IMG/VR virus record: IMGVR_UViG_3300032245_001170
Span: 37,588 to 101,587 of that record
DNA: 64,000 bases
Source of the DNA: a virus
Direction: 5' to 3' (one strand)
Translations under genes and position numbers: made by a program
Shown: piece by piece, positions 9,219 through 18,354 of the stretch
Numbering within the stretch: position 1 is the first letter of the stretch
Layout: each line of letters opens with the position of its first letter
Notes under the pieces: generated by a model
The model's database searches: none
What the model was told of the DNA's origin: nothing
The model's input: only the letters and a program-made list of their open reading frames with translations

Positions 9219-10202
9219 ATGTACCGCGACGGGGATATTGAGAAGGTACTCCTTCGTCTAGGCGTAGATGGAACCCAACGTAATCGTGAGATTACCGGTT
9301 TATGCCCAATGCATTTAGAACGTGTTGGTCGTCAAGATAATAATCCGTCTTGGTCAATCAATGCTGAAACTGGTGTCCACCACTGCTTCTCCTGTGGATA
9401 CAAAGGTATTTTGCTTGGTCTTATAGCGGATGTACTTGAACTTAAAACTAAGTTTGATCGTCCTGACTATGAGGCTGCAAAGGCATGGCTACAGCAAGAG
9501 ATCGAAGTTGACTTTGAAGAGCTCGCTAAACAGCTTGAAGAGATGCGTAACGCTTATGTTGGTCCATCACCGCGTCCAATTGAAATGAGCGAGGCTCGTT
9601 TGGCTGTATTTGATGAGGTTCCGGATTGGGCTTTGCAAGCACGTCAGTTAACCCAGAGTGCTGCTTGGAATCACGGACTTAAGTGGGATACAAAACAAGA
9701 GGCTTGGATTATTCCAATTAGGAATGCTGAGAGTTCTAAACTTATGGGTTGGCAAGAAAAGGGCCAGACAAATCGGACATTTCGTAACAGACCCGCTGGA
9801 GTTCAGAAGTCATTAACTCTTTTTGGAATTGACTCGTTACTCAACACATCTATGATGGTAGTTGAGTCTCCATTGGATGTTGTAAAGCTCAGCTCATCTA
9901 AGCTTCAGGTAGGCGGAGTAGCGACCTACGGAGCATCAGTAAGTCAGGCCCAGTTTGATTTGTTCAGACGAGCTGAGAAGTTGATTTTTGCTTTTGATAA
10001 CCCTAGGATTGATGCAGCGGGAGAAAAAGCATCTAAAGAAATGTTTGCTAAGTGTAAAGAAGCCGGCATGGAGTGTTGGTTTTTTAATTACGCTGGCACT
10101 GATATAAAAGATATAGGAGACATGTCTCGTGAGCAGATCGAGTACGGCATTGAAAAAGCTAAACACTTCGTATTTGGTGAGCAAGCAATTTACGGAGACT
10201 GA
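9219..10202 (+). CDS. dnaG: DNA primase (CHC2 zinc finger plus TOPRIM)
   Basis: 327 residues. Zinc-binding residues C29, H32, C56 and C59 (LCPMH ... HHCFSCG) form the CHC2 finger that reads template. The TOPRIM core shows VVESPLDVV (Glu near 215) and FAFDNPRIDAAG (Asp pair near 260). The protein is about half the length of bacterial DnaG and lacks the helicase-interacting C-terminus. It makes RNA primers next to the phage DnaB and polymerase genes. The call is secure. Confidence 0.88.
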   Translation: MYRDGDIEKVLLRLGVDGTQRNREITGLCPMHLERVGRQDNNPSWSINAETGVHHCFSCGYKGILLGLIADVLELKTKFDRPDYEAAKAWLQQEIEVDFEELAKQLEEMRNAYVGPSPRPIEMSEARLAVFDEVPDWALQARQLTQSAAWNHGLKWDTKQEAWIIPIRNAESSKLMGWQEKGQTNRTFRNRPAGVQKSLTLFGIDSLLNTSMMVVESPLDVVKLSSSKLQVGGVATYGASVSQAQFDLFRRAEKLIFAFDNPRIDAAGEKASKEMFAKCKEAGMECWFFNYAGTDIKDIGDMSREQIEYGIEKAKHFVFGEQAIYGD

Positions 10203-10326
10203 GGCTGCTTTACGAGAAAAGATCATTAAAGAGATTGCTCACGTAAACGAGTACTACCGGAACGGTTCGCCCAAGTCCGCTACTGCTATACTTGTAGAGG
10301 TAATGGCAATCATTCGGGGGAACTAA
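10177..10326 (+). CDS. Short helical protein of unknown function
   Basis: About 49 residues from an internal GTG at 10177; another GTG at 10129 would overlap the primase gene by 74 bases. Neither start has a clear ribosome site. The C-terminal helix (EALREKIIKEIAHVNEYY-like) ends one base into the next helicase gene. The frame is probably coding because of this tight junction, but the start is uncertain. Confidence 0.45.
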   Translation: MSKQFTETEAALREKIIKEIAHVNEYYRNGSPKSATAILVEVMAIIRGN

Positions 10327-11888
10327 TGACGTTTACGGGCACCCTGCTTCCCTATCAACCGGAGGCTGTAGATGCCATGTGCGATCGTGGCAAGATGTTA
10401 GTTGCTTACGACCTTGGTTTGGGTAAAACTGTTCTTACTATCGCTGCAGTAGAGCGTCTTATGGACGAACAAAAGATTACAGAGCCGGGTATAGTTATCT
10501 GCCTGTCCAGTTTAAAATATCAGTGGGCAGAACAGATTAGGAAATTTACAGATGGAACTTCAACACCTTTGGTCATTGATGGAACGCCAAAACAAAGAGA
10601 AGCCCAGTACCAAGAGGCGTTCGACTGGGGGCATACACTCGTTGATTACGTTATTCTCAACTACGAGCAAGTTGTTAACGACTGGGAGTATGTACGACAG
10701 CTCCCTACAGGATTCATTATCTGTGACGAAGCAACCGCAATCAAAAGTTTTAGATCCAAACGCTCCAAGTACGTAAAGAAACTAAAGAGCGATTACAAGT
10801 TTGCTCTTACTGGTACACCGGTAGAAAACGGAAAACCAGAAGAGCTCTACTCAATCATGCAGTTTGTAGACAATAGTCTATTAGGTCGTTTTGATTTATT
10901 TGATCAAACCTTTATTGTTAGAAACAGATTTGGCGGAGTAGACCGTTACCGTAATCTTCCTTTATTAAATACGACCTTGTCTGCTGCTTGCGTAAGAAAG
11001 CGTCAATCAGATCCAGATGTCGCTCCATATTTGCCTGAAACTATTTTTGCTGAGCCCATCTTAATTCAATTTGATTCAGCTGGTTCTAAACTCTATAAGA
11101 GCATAGCGAACGAAATACTTACAGATTTAGAAGAAGCTATGGAATCTTATGGAACTAACTTTGACATTTTTTCTCATTACGGTCAAGCAAACTCCTTTGA
11201 TGGCGCTGACGCATTACGTGGAAAGATCATGTCTAAACTAACGTCATTAAGAATGTTATGTGATCACCCTGAATTGCTTCAGGTATCTGCAAAATCATCA
11301 GGTTATGTAGCTGACTTAAAAGAGACGGGTCGCCTAGATGCCGTTACAAAAGCACCTAAACTCTCTGCATTAAAAGAGTACGTAGACAACTTCTTAAGCC
11401 AGTATGAAGGAAATAAGGTTGTTATATTTACTAGTTATGTCCATATGGTGGACATTATTAGGAACACTTTACTTGTAGACTGGGGTAGTACGCCCTACAC
11501 CGGAGAAATGAATGCAAAGGACAAAGAAGAGTCTAAGCTTCTGTTTCAGACTGATCCTAATGTTAGGATCCTTGTTAGCTCTGACGCTGGTGGCTACGGC
11601 GTGGACTTGCCTCAAGCTAACCTACTTATTAATTATGACTTGCCGTGGAATGCTGGCTTGGCTGTACAACGTAACGGAAGAATTCGTAGGGCGTCATCTA
11701 CCTGGACGTCGATAGTTATTCAAGATTTCCTTATGGAGGGGTCTATTGAAGAGCGTCAACACGCTATGTTGCAACAAAAAATAGCTGTAGCTGCTGCTGT
11801 ATTAGACGGTGAGGGCATAGATGATAAGGGCGGAGTTGCTTTAACTGCAGGATCACTTAAGGCTTTTTTGCAGAATATAACGGTTTAA
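10326..11888 (+). CDS. SNF2-type superfamily 2 helicase
   Basis: 520 residues. Motif I DLGLGKTVL near 28-37, a DEAT motif II (ICDEATAIKS) near 135, motif III LTGTPVENGKPEE near 160, a C-terminal helicase half with IFTSYVHMVD near 370, and motif VI QRNGRIRRASS near 450. This is the compact SNF2/RapA-like translocase common in phage replication blocks, where it may remodel stalled forks or drive branch migration like T4 UvsW. The exact role is inferred. Confidence 0.85.
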   Translation: MTFTGTLLPYQPEAVDAMCDRGKMLVAYDLGLGKTVLTIAAVERLMDEQKITEPGIVICLSSLKYQWAEQIRKFTDGTSTPLVIDGTPKQREAQYQEAFDWGHTLVDYVILNYEQVVNDWEYVRQLPTGFIICDEATAIKSFRSKRSKYVKKLKSDYKFALTGTPVENGKPEELYSIMQFVDNSLLGRFDLFDQTFIVRNRFGGVDRYRNLPLLNTTLSAACVRKRQSDPDVAPYLPETIFAEPILIQFDSAGSKLYKSIANEILTDLEEAMESYGTNFDIFSHYGQANSFDGADALRGKIMSKLTSLRMLCDHPELLQVSAKSSGYVADLKETGRLDAVTKAPKLSALKEYVDNFLSQYEGNKVVIFTSYVHMVDIIRNTLLVDWGSTPYTGEMNAKDKEESKLLFQTDPNVRILVSSDAGGYGVDLPQANLLINYDLPWNAGLAVQRNGRIRRASSTWTSIVIQDFLMEGSIEERQHAMLQQKIAVAAAVLDGEGIDDKGGVALTAGSLKAFLQNITV

Positions 11889-11897
11889 ACTTATTCA

Positions 11898-12041
11898 ATG
11901 CCTAACGCACCTAAGACACCAACACGGACTATTCGTGTAGCCAGCGACCTTTGGGCTGCTGTAAAAGACAAAGCCGCCATCGAGGGTCGCACAGTGACCG
12001 ACGTAATCGTTGAGGCATTAAAGAAGTACGTCTCGGAATAA
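11898..12041 (+). CDS. Ribbon-helix-helix DNA-binding protein
   Basis: 47 residues. The RTIRVASDLWAAVKDKA strand-helix followed by GRTVTDVIVEALKKYV matches the CopG/Arc ribbon-helix-helix fold. Such proteins dimerise and bind operators. It lies alone between the SNF2 helicase and the Hsp20 gene, so it may repress one of the local promoters. No toxin partner is visible next to it. Confidence 0.7.
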   Translation: MPNAPKTPTRTIRVASDLWAAVKDKAAIEGRTVTDVIVEALKKYVSE

Positions 12042-12121
12042 ATTCCGTAGTACTATTGTTACACCCTAAGACCTGCTCACAATGAGGGGTCTATTACTAG
12101 TTATCGTCTAAGGAGATAATT

Positions 12122-12631
12122 ATGGCTCTTATACCTATGCCTGGAAAAGGCTATCCAGATCACGATTGGCACAAAAAGCAAGTAGCTGTGCCGCCAAAAT
12201 CAATAACAATCAATTCCCTATTCCCAAACTTTGATCGTTGGGCTATTGGGTTTGGACCTATGTTAACTACCTTTAACGAGGTATCAGCTTCGGCTAAACA
12301 GGCTTCCTACCCTCCGTACAATATTCGGCAAATTAACAAAGATCTTTATTACATTGAGATGGCTTTGGCAGGCTTTAACAAAGAAGGCCTAAGCGTGACA
12401 GTCCAAGAAAACATCTTAACTATTTCTGGCGAGGGAATCAATAGTTTCCTAGGAAATAGTGAGTTTGACTATGTACACCAAGGCTTGGCTAGACGGGACT
12501 TTGACCAAGAGTTCACCCTTGCTGAGCACGTAGAAGTTACCTCCGCTGAATTTAAGGATGGGCTTCTAACTATTACCCTAGAACGAATCCTCCCTAAAGA
12601 AAAGCAAGCTAAAGCTATTACCATCCAGTAA
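12122..12631 (+). CDS. Small heat shock protein (Hsp20/IbpA type)
   Basis: 169 residues with an alpha-crystallin core: PPYNIRQINKDLYYIEMALA at about 60-80, LSVTVQENILTISG, a RRDFDQEFTLAEHVEVTSAE strand pair and FKDGLLTITLER near 150. The ribosome site (AAGGAGATAATT) is strong. Hsp20 chaperones hold unfolding proteins and are known from several large phages, where they are thought to help capsid or replication proteins. It has its own hairpin-containing leader (12069-12092), so it may be separately expressed. Confidence 0.88.
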   Translation: MALIPMPGKGYPDHDWHKKQVAVPPKSITINSLFPNFDRWAIGFGPMLTTFNEVSASAKQASYPPYNIRQINKDLYYIEMALAGFNKEGLSVTVQENILTISGEGINSFLGNSEFDYVHQGLARRDFDQEFTLAEHVEVTSAEFKDGLLTITLERILPKEKQAKAITIQ

Positions 12632-12632
12632 C

Positions 12633-12660
12633 TTGCACTTTGTCGGTGGGGTGGTATAGG
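12633..12660 (+). promoter_or_regulatory. Candidate sigma70-type promoter before 12681
   Basis: TTGCAC and TATAGG hexamers are separated by 16 bases, about 20 bases upstream of the AAAGGAGG ribosome site. The spacing and hexamers fit a housekeeping actinobacterial promoter. No experimental support exists. Confidence 0.4.
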
Positions 12661-12680
12661 ATGTTTCTAAAGGAGGCAAC

Positions 12681-13115
12681 ATGCCAAATATCATCCCACC
12701 GGACAAAAAGCCGGTAAGTTCAGTACTAAGTAAGGTTCAACAATTTATTGCTATTAAGCGTCAATTAGACGACTTAACTAAAGAGCAGACACAGCTTAAA
12801 AATTATCTTTCTGATCTAGTAGATAAAGAGGGTGAGCCTGACGATAAGGGTCATCTCTGGTATCCACTAGAAGAAGAAGTAGATGGCTATCGTTCATTAC
12901 AGCGTCAACGTAAAGTCTCTCAAAGCCTTGATGCAGATGCTGCTACTCGTATCCTTGCTGAACGAGGATTAGCAGATCGCTGTTACTCTATGCAACCAGT
13001 ATTAAATGAGGACGAGGTTATGGCCTGTCTTTATGAAGGAAAGTTGTCAGAAGAGGATATCGATACGATGTTCCCTAAGAAAATTATTTGGGCCTTTATT
13101 CCTTCTAAATCTTAA
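12681..13115 (+). CDS. Conserved-looking phage protein, unknown function
   Basis: 144 residues with a good AAAGGAGG ribosome site. Residues 15-50 form a likely coiled coil (VQQFIAIKRQLDDLTKEQTQ), followed by a DDKGHLWYPLEEEVDGY segment and an acidic C-terminal helical part. No enzymatic motif is visible. Position before an HTH protein and the SSB-like gene suggests a replication or recombination accessory role; this is inference. Confidence 0.55.
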   Translation: MPNIIPPDKKPVSSVLSKVQQFIAIKRQLDDLTKEQTQLKNYLSDLVDKEGEPDDKGHLWYPLEEEVDGYRSLQRQRKVSQSLDADAATRILAERGLADRCYSMQPVLNEDEVMACLYEGKLSEEDIDTMFPKKIIWAFIPSKS

Positions 13116-13122
13116 GGTAGAT

Positions 13123-13590
13123 ATGAACGACGAAGTTGACAAACTGTTTGAAGGCCTGGATGATTACTACCCTGGCTCAAAACGTAAACGTCGTAAACCA
13201 GATCCAAATGTAAAACCACGCAAAGTTTCTGCACCAAATGCTTGGAATGCTGACCCTCAAGTCAAAGCATTACCAAACGGAAAGGTGATAGAATTGTTTA
13301 GTGCCGGAGCTATGGCTCTTGCATTAGGCAGACCGTTAGTTACTTTGAGACTTTGGGAACGAAAAGGTTATATACCACGTGCACCCTATCGCCTGAAGTC
13401 AATGATTGTGAATGGTGTAAAGAAGCCCGGATGGCGGATGTACAGCAAAGCAATTGTCGAAGCAACTATTGAGAGCTTTCAATCTAGAGGACTTCTTGAA
13501 GCACCTCGGGTTGATTGGAATCGGCATCATGATCTATCAATTGAATTGATGGAGAAATGGACTAAGATTCATACTCAAGAAACAACTTAA
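13123..13590 (+). CDS. MerR/excisionase-like DNA-binding protein
   Basis: 155 residues from the ATG after an AAGGTAG site. The N-terminus is highly basic (SKRKRRKPDPN). The centre, IELFSAGAMALALGRPLVTL followed by RLWERKGYIPRAPYR, matches the winged helix of MerR or excisionase-like proteins, in which a W..RG.IP turn follows the recognition helix. A regulatory or DNA-architectural role is likely. No effector domain follows. Confidence 0.6.
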   Translation: MNDEVDKLFEGLDDYYPGSKRKRRKPDPNVKPRKVSAPNAWNADPQVKALPNGKVIELFSAGAMALALGRPLVTLRLWERKGYIPRAPYRLKSMIVNGVKKPGWRMYSKAIVEATIESFQSRGLLEAPRVDWNRHHDLSIELMEKWTKIHTQETT

Positions 13591-13636
13591 TATGACCATC
13601 AACCAATGATCCACTGACTATGAAAGGAATATCCAA

Positions 13637-14338
13637 ATGGGTATCCGCATTGAAAGCCAAGCAACACCAAACGTCGATTCTTATGTAGTCGACACCCCTA
13701 CTACCGAAGTTCTCGAAGAGATCTTCCAAGCTGAAGACGAATCAGAAGTTCCTGAGCGTTCTTCAGTAATTCAAACAGGTTGGGCAGCAGCTAAGAAAGC
13801 TGTAGCAAAGTCCAACAAAACATTCGCAACTGACTTCCGCTTTGACGAGGATGTCCAACTAATTAAATTCATTGGTAATGAACCAATGTCCTTTATGCAG
13901 CACTGGGTAAACCGTCCTGGAAAGAAGTCCTTTATTAGCATTGGTGAGGGTGACCCGCTAGTTGCTGTAGGAAGTAAGCCAGATCAAAAGTTTGCGTTTA
14001 CTGTACTTAACCTATCTGACGAAGATCCACAACTACAACTAATGATTGTTGGAGTTCGTCTCTGCGGACAACTTGAGAAGCTTGATTCTGATAAGAAGAC
14101 AGGTCCACTTAATCGTCCTGACATTTACTGGGCAGTCAGCAAGTCTGGCACCGGTACAAAAACATCATACTCAGTTACACCTGTAAAAGAGCGTGACCTT
14201 GCTGAGGATTGGGGTATTGACCCTGTTGCAGCCTCAGAGCTAATCAAAACAATGAAGCCACTAGGACCAGATGCGTTACATACATCTACCAAGGCTGAAC
14301 TTGCTGAGATTGCTCGTGAAATTGCATCCGGTAACTAA
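13637..14338 (+). CDS. Single-stranded DNA-binding protein-like
   Basis: 233 residues. The core VQLIKFIGNEPMSFMQHWV ... PGKKSFISIGEGDPL ... FAFTVLNL followed by SGTGTKTSYSVTPVKERDL resembles SSB-like proteins found beside polymerase genes in large actinobacterial phages. In those, a similar loop carries zinc-binding cysteines; here the region has lost them (EGDPLVAVGSKP). It is followed by a strong hairpin and then the polymerase. The function is inferred from similarity of pattern and position. Confidence 0.65.
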   Translation: MGIRIESQATPNVDSYVVDTPTTEVLEEIFQAEDESEVPERSSVIQTGWAAAKKAVAKSNKTFATDFRFDEDVQLIKFIGNEPMSFMQHWVNRPGKKSFISIGEGDPLVAVGSKPDQKFAFTVLNLSDEDPQLQLMIVGVRLCGQLEKLDSDKKTGPLNRPDIYWAVSKSGTGTKTSYSVTPVKERDLAEDWGIDPVAASELIKTMKPLGPDALHTSTKAELAEIAREIASGN

Positions 14339-14350
14339 TCCCAAATAATC

Positions 14351-14402
14351 GTGCTGGGGGCTCAGTCTCTTGTCTCCTTTCTCTAATGAGCCCCCAGCGC
14401 AC
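14351..14402 (+). terminator. Strong hairpin after the SSB-like gene
   Basis: Arms GCTGGGGGCTCA and TGAGCCCCCAGC pair over 12 bp with a loop of about 22 bases. There is no T-tract, so it may be an attenuator or processing site rather than a classical terminator. Confidence 0.6.
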
Positions 14403-14418
14403 CTAATCAAGGAGCGCT

Positions 14419-16395
14419 ATGAATATTATTACTACAGAAAAACAACTTAAAGATCTTGTTGCTGCCTACGATAAAGTAGATGCGTTTTGTTTCGACGTAG
14501 AAACAGTTGGCAACCATAGAGGAGACCCACGTCAAAATATTGTTACGTGGATTGCGTTAGCTACTCATGATCGGGTAGATGTTATTCCAATGGGACACCC
14601 AAATGGTGAGTATTTGCGTACCGAATACCCTTTGCTTCCTTCTGCCGTAGTCAGAGTATCTAAAGGCATGGAGTTAAGAGATTCTGATTACAGTAAGGAT
14701 GAGCGCAAAGCAACTCGTATCTTTGGCCCAGCACCTGAGCAGTTAACTGCGGGAGAAGTGTTTAAGGCTTTAAAGCCCCTATTACATAGTGACAAGGTAA
14801 AGATTGGTCACAACCTTAAGTTTGATTTACAAAGCGTTACTAAATACATTGGGCAATTGCCTACACCAAATTACTTCTGCACATTGAATGCTGCGTTTAT
14901 CTTAGATAACCAGAACCGCAACGATCTTGGATTAGATGATTGTTTAAAGCGCGAGTTCGGTTATCACATGGTCAAAGGAGTAGGTAAAGAAGTAGAGAAG
15001 CACAGTTTTGACGAGGTTGCTACATACGCTGCGTTAGATGCTGAGTGGACTTGGAAGTTGTACCTCCTTTACTCTATTAATCTTGAGAAGGACGGTCTCC
15101 GTGGCATTTTTAACTTAGAGATGGATGTTCTAGAAGTTATCTGCCGTATGGAATTACGCGGTGCGGATATAGATGTTGCAGAGCTAGAAAACTTGAAGGC
15201 CAACCTTGAAGTTCAGCTTGAGACTTGTAAGGCTACTATCTATCGTCTTGCAGGAAAAGCTTTTAACATCAACAGTGTTCCTGAAAAACAAAAGATGCTG
15301 TATTCACCTAAAAAAGATGGTGGCAGAGGGTTGCGTCCAAAGGTACTTACTCCTGCTGGACAGAAGCGGGCAGAGGAAGGTCAGCCCTCCTCGGTAGCTG
15401 ACTACTCAGTAGCAGAGCCTGCGTTACAGGCCTTTGCAGGAAAGGATCCATTAGTTGATGCTCTTATTGAGTATTCAGATTTAAACAAATTATTAACTAC
15501 TTATGTAATTCCGTATATGGGTGGGGATATAACTAGAACTTTGGCGGGTAAATCTAAAGTTACCGCTAAGAAGAGCATCATGTTCAAGGGCAGAATCCAC
15601 ACAGACTTTGTTCAGTATGGCGCAGAGACTGGTCGTTTTTCTAGTCGTAATCCAAATCTTCAAAATGTACCTGCTCCACACACATTTAACGGAAAAGCCA
15701 TTCGTAATCTTTTTGTTGCTCCGGAGGGGCACTCTTTAGTAGTTGCCGACTACAGTCAGATCGAACCTAGAGTTATTGCTTCATTTAGCCAAGATCGAAT
15801 TATGTGTGGGGCTTATCTAAATGGAGAGGATATCTATACCACTATCGGTAACACTATGGGTGTAGATAGAAAAGCGGGTAAGGTCTTAGTTTTATCCTTA
15901 GCTTACGGTGTGGGTCCAGATAAAATTTCTGATTCAATTGGTTGTTCTTTACCTGAAGCTAGAGAGCTATTGGATGAGTTCGTCCGCAAATTCCCATCTG
16001 TTGCTAGGTACAAGAAACAGGTTATCAGCGATAGCCGTAGGCAAGCTCCAATCCCCTTTGCTAGTACTTTGTTAAAACGTCGCCGGTATCTACCTGACCT
16101 GAGATCCCCAGAGGTTTGGAAGCGTTCTAGGGCTGAACGTCAGGCTTTTAACACGGTTATTCAAGGGTCGGCAGCCGACCTCATTAAACTTGCTATGATT
16201 AGGGCTAACAAAATGATCCCAGAAAGGGCTTCTCTAATTTTAACTGTGCATGATGAGTTAGTTACTGTTACCCCTAATGAGATTGCAGAAGAAACGGCTG
16301 AACAGATTCGTAAAGCTATGGAAGAAATTAAAGCATTGAATGTTCCGATGCTCGCAGACATCACGATTGTAAAGCGATGGGGAGAGGCTAAATGA
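14419..16395 (+). CDS. polA: Family A DNA polymerase with 3'-5' exonuclease
   Basis: 658 residues, close to the length of T7-like polymerases. Exonuclease motifs: FCFDVETVG (D26, E28), IGHNLKFDLQSV near 130 and YAALDAEWTW near 210. Polymerase motifs: A VVADYSQIEPRV near 440, B DRKAGKVLVLSLAYG near 480-495, and C LTVHDELVT near 612. All catalytic Asp/Glu residues are present. There is no 5' nuclease domain. This is the replicative polymerase of the phage. Good AAGGAG site before the ATG. Confidence 0.95.
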   Translation: MNIITTEKQLKDLVAAYDKVDAFCFDVETVGNHRGDPRQNIVTWIALATHDRVDVIPMGHPNGEYLRTEYPLLPSAVVRVSKGMELRDSDYSKDERKATRIFGPAPEQLTAGEVFKALKPLLHSDKVKIGHNLKFDLQSVTKYIGQLPTPNYFCTLNAAFILDNQNRNDLGLDDCLKREFGYHMVKGVGKEVEKHSFDEVATYAALDAEWTWKLYLLYSINLEKDGLRGIFNLEMDVLEVICRMELRGADIDVAELENLKANLEVQLETCKATIYRLAGKAFNINSVPEKQKMLYSPKKDGGRGLRPKVLTPAGQKRAEEGQPSSVADYSVAEPALQAFAGKDPLVDALIEYSDLNKLLTTYVIPYMGGDITRTLAGKSKVTAKKSIMFKGRIHTDFVQYGAETGRFSSRNPNLQNVPAPHTFNGKAIRNLFVAPEGHSLVVADYSQIEPRVIASFSQDRIMCGAYLNGEDIYTTIGNTMGVDRKAGKVLVLSLAYGVGPDKISDSIGCSLPEARELLDEFVRKFPSVARYKKQVISDSRRQAPIPFASTLLKRRRYLPDLRSPEVWKRSRAERQAFNTVIQGSAADLIKLAMIRANKMIPERASLILTVHDELVTVTPNEIAEETAEQIRKAMEEIKALNVPMLADITIVKRWGEAK

Positions 16396-16811
16396 GGTTC
16401 TGGAGATCAAAGAAACGTAAGGTAAATGTTACTCAAGTGCCCTTAAGTGTTTTGATGCGTCAAATTGTTTATGATGCAATGCTAACACCTACAGAGGGCA
16501 TAGCAGAAATGATGGGGCTCCCACCTATTTCTGATGAGGTAGCGGATATGGAACAAGAAGCTCATGAAACTCGTTTAGGAAAGATTGCAGGCTTACTTCC
16601 CTTTATCGATGCTCACGCAGAAATACTGGCAAAGATTGCAACTGCTGCGTATACGCTAGACCATGACTTTGATGAAAGAATACCTGAGGAAGGTTTAGAT
16701 CAATTAAGTGAGTTGTTTAAGATGGTTGCCTTGGCTTCTTCAGTCTCTTGTGTATCAACACTAAATAATATTGGGTTAATTCATTCGAAAGTGAGTATGG
16801 ACGATGAGTAA
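16392..16811 (+). CDS. Phage protein of unknown function
   Basis: 139 residues starting four bases inside the polymerase stop (ATGA coupling). The N-terminus is very basic (MRFWRSKKRKV); the rest is helical and mildly acidic. The FIDAHAEILAKIATAAYTL stretch looks like a soluble helix bundle. No family is recognised. Coupling to polymerase hints at a replisome accessory. Confidence 0.5.
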   Translation: MRFWRSKKRKVNVTQVPLSVLMRQIVYDAMLTPTEGIAEMMGLPPISDEVADMEQEAHETRLGKIAGLLPFIDAHAEILAKIATAAYTLDHDFDERIPEEGLDQLSELFKMVALASSVSCVSTLNNIGLIHSKVSMDDE

Positions 16812-16926
16812 GTTTATTTGTAAAATTTTTGGTCATAAGATGTATAACATCTCTTGGGGTGAGTCTGAGTTTACAGTGCTCTGCACTCGTTGCGAAAATC
16901 AATGGGGAACTAGAAATGTCAAATAA
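16804..16926 (+). CDS. DUF1660-like small zinc protein
   Basis: 40 residues. FICKIFGHKM and LCTRCENQWG give a C...H...C-x2-C set. The CKxFGHK start is typical of the short phage DUF1660-type family (from memory). It overlaps both neighbours by a few bases. Confidence 0.55.
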   Translation: MSKFICKIFGHKMYNISWGESEFTVLCTRCENQWGTRNVK

Positions 16927-17305
16927 TTGGTGGGCAAATAAGCTAGGCACCCCTGTACAGCCTTCTTCTACTCCAAATACAAACCTTCCATCAGGAACTG
17001 TTTATCGTCCCCCACAACAAACTCCTAACGTACAGGTTTCTTATGATCCAAACCAAGATCAATTAGTTACCAGAGCGCAGAGCGCCAGGGATTCAGAACG
17101 TTGTCCTGGCTGTATGTCTGGCAACTATATGGCCCCAGTTGGCACTCAACGTAAACGTTGTTATGATTGCGGCTATCCAATTGTTCAGGCAGGTACTGGA
17201 GCAGGCGGTACAGGTGCGTCTAGTAGCGGTCCAACGATTGCAGCTAAACAACCAAATCAAAGCGGTGGATTTAATCCAACAACAATCGTAGGGAGACTTG
17301 AATAA
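16916..17305 (+). CDS. Pro/Gly-rich protein with a central zinc ribbon
   Basis: 129 residues. Disordered N- and C-termini rich in Pro, Thr, Gly and Ser flank one ribbon: RCPGCMSG and KRCYDCGYP, 18 residues apart. The gene ends in an overlap with recA. It could be a single-strand-binding or recombinase accessory protein; this is inference from neighbours only. Confidence 0.55.
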   Translation: MSNNWWANKLGTPVQPSSTPNTNLPSGTVYRPPQQTPNVQVSYDPNQDQLVTRAQSARDSERCPGCMSGNYMAPVGTQRKRCYDCGYPIVQAGTGAGGTGASSSGPTIAAKQPNQSGGFNPTTIVGRLE

Positions 17306-18354
17306 TGGCATTAAGTACAGAAGCATTAAAGATCGCAGCAGGAATTAATAAGAAGCTTGGTGCTAACACAGTTATTCTTGCTGGAGAGGCACAGTTGTCT
17401 CAACGCATTACGTCTGGCTCTTTGACTCTAGATGTTGTTCTTGGTGGTGGTTGGCCTATGAATCGTTGGGTTGAACTAGTTGGTGAGGCTTCTCATGGAA
17501 AGACTGCAATTGCTCTAAGAACTATTGCAGCTAACCAAAAACTTAATCCAGACTTTACTGCTGTATGGATTGCCGCAGAAGACTTTGACGCTAAGTATGC
17601 AGAGCTTTGCGGAGTAGATAACAGTCGTGTATTACTTGTAGAAACTAATAGTATGGAGGATGCTTTTGATTCGGTTATTCAATTCATGGAGAGCAAGGCT
17701 GTTGACATGGTTGTTGTGGATTCCCTTCCAGCCCTTGTTCCTGGCGCAGAAGATGAAAAGCATATGGAAGAATTTACTGTGGGTCGTGGCGCACTTATTA
17801 CCAATAAGTTCTTTAGAAAAGTGGCGTCAGCTACCAAACGAGACCTCATCGAATCAGAACGACCAGTCCTAGGAATTATGATTAACCAGTATCGTATGAA
17901 GATTGGCGTTATGCACGGAGATCCTAGAACCACTCCTGGAGGTTTGGGCAAGGATTATGCGTATAGCGTACGTTGCGAAGTAAAGCGTGATGACTGGGTA
18001 GAAGTAGGGACCGGAGAAAGCAAGCGTCGAGTAGGTCAAACTATTCGTGTTCGTACAATTAAGAACAAGACTTTTCCTCCACAACAGACTGCTTACCTAG
18101 ACTTTTACTTTGCAGACGGCGGTGCAATTGATGCCGGTGGATATGACACTGGTAAAGAGATTGTTGCTCTATCTATTCTTAACGGGATTGTTGAGCGACG
18201 CGGTGGATGGATGTACTACGGAGACCGCAAATGGCAGGGAGCACAGGCTCTTATTGATTCTCTTAGAGAAGAGATTGAGCTACGTGAAGAGTTAAGTAAG
18301 GCGGTAATGAGCACTATTAAGGCTCAACCGATTTTGGCTATTGATGAAGAGTAA
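17305..18354 (+). CDS. recA: RecA/UvsX-type recombinase
   Basis: 349 residues, normal RecA length. P-loop GEASHGKT at 60-67, AVWIAAEDFDAKYAELCGV near 95, Walker B VDMVVVDSLPALVP near 134-147, and a long L2-like region ending MINQYRMKIGVMHGDPRTTP. It polymerises on single-stranded DNA and drives strand exchange, supporting recombination-dependent replication and repair. SSB-like and nuclease genes surround it. Confidence 0.9.
   Translation: MALSTEALKIAAGINKKLGANTVILAGEAQLSQRITSGSLTLDVVLGGGWPMNRWVELVGEASHGKTAIALRTIAANQKLNPDFTAVWIAAEDFDAKYAELCGVDNSRVLLVETNSMEDAFDSVIQFMESKAVDMVVVDSLPALVPGAEDEKHMEEFTVGRGALITNKFFRKVASATKRDLIESERPVLGIMINQYRMKIGVMHGDPRTTPGGLGKDYAYSVRCEVKRDDWVEVGTGESKRRVGQTIRVRTIKNKTFPPQQTAYLDFYFADGGAIDAGGYDTGKEIVALSILNGIVERRGGWMYYGDRKWQGAQALIDSLREEIELREELSKAVMSTIKAQPILAIDEE

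Noticed and set aside
11898-12041. Antitoxin of a toxin-antitoxin pair
   Set aside because: RHH protein is real but neighbours are a helicase and Hsp20, neither toxin-like.
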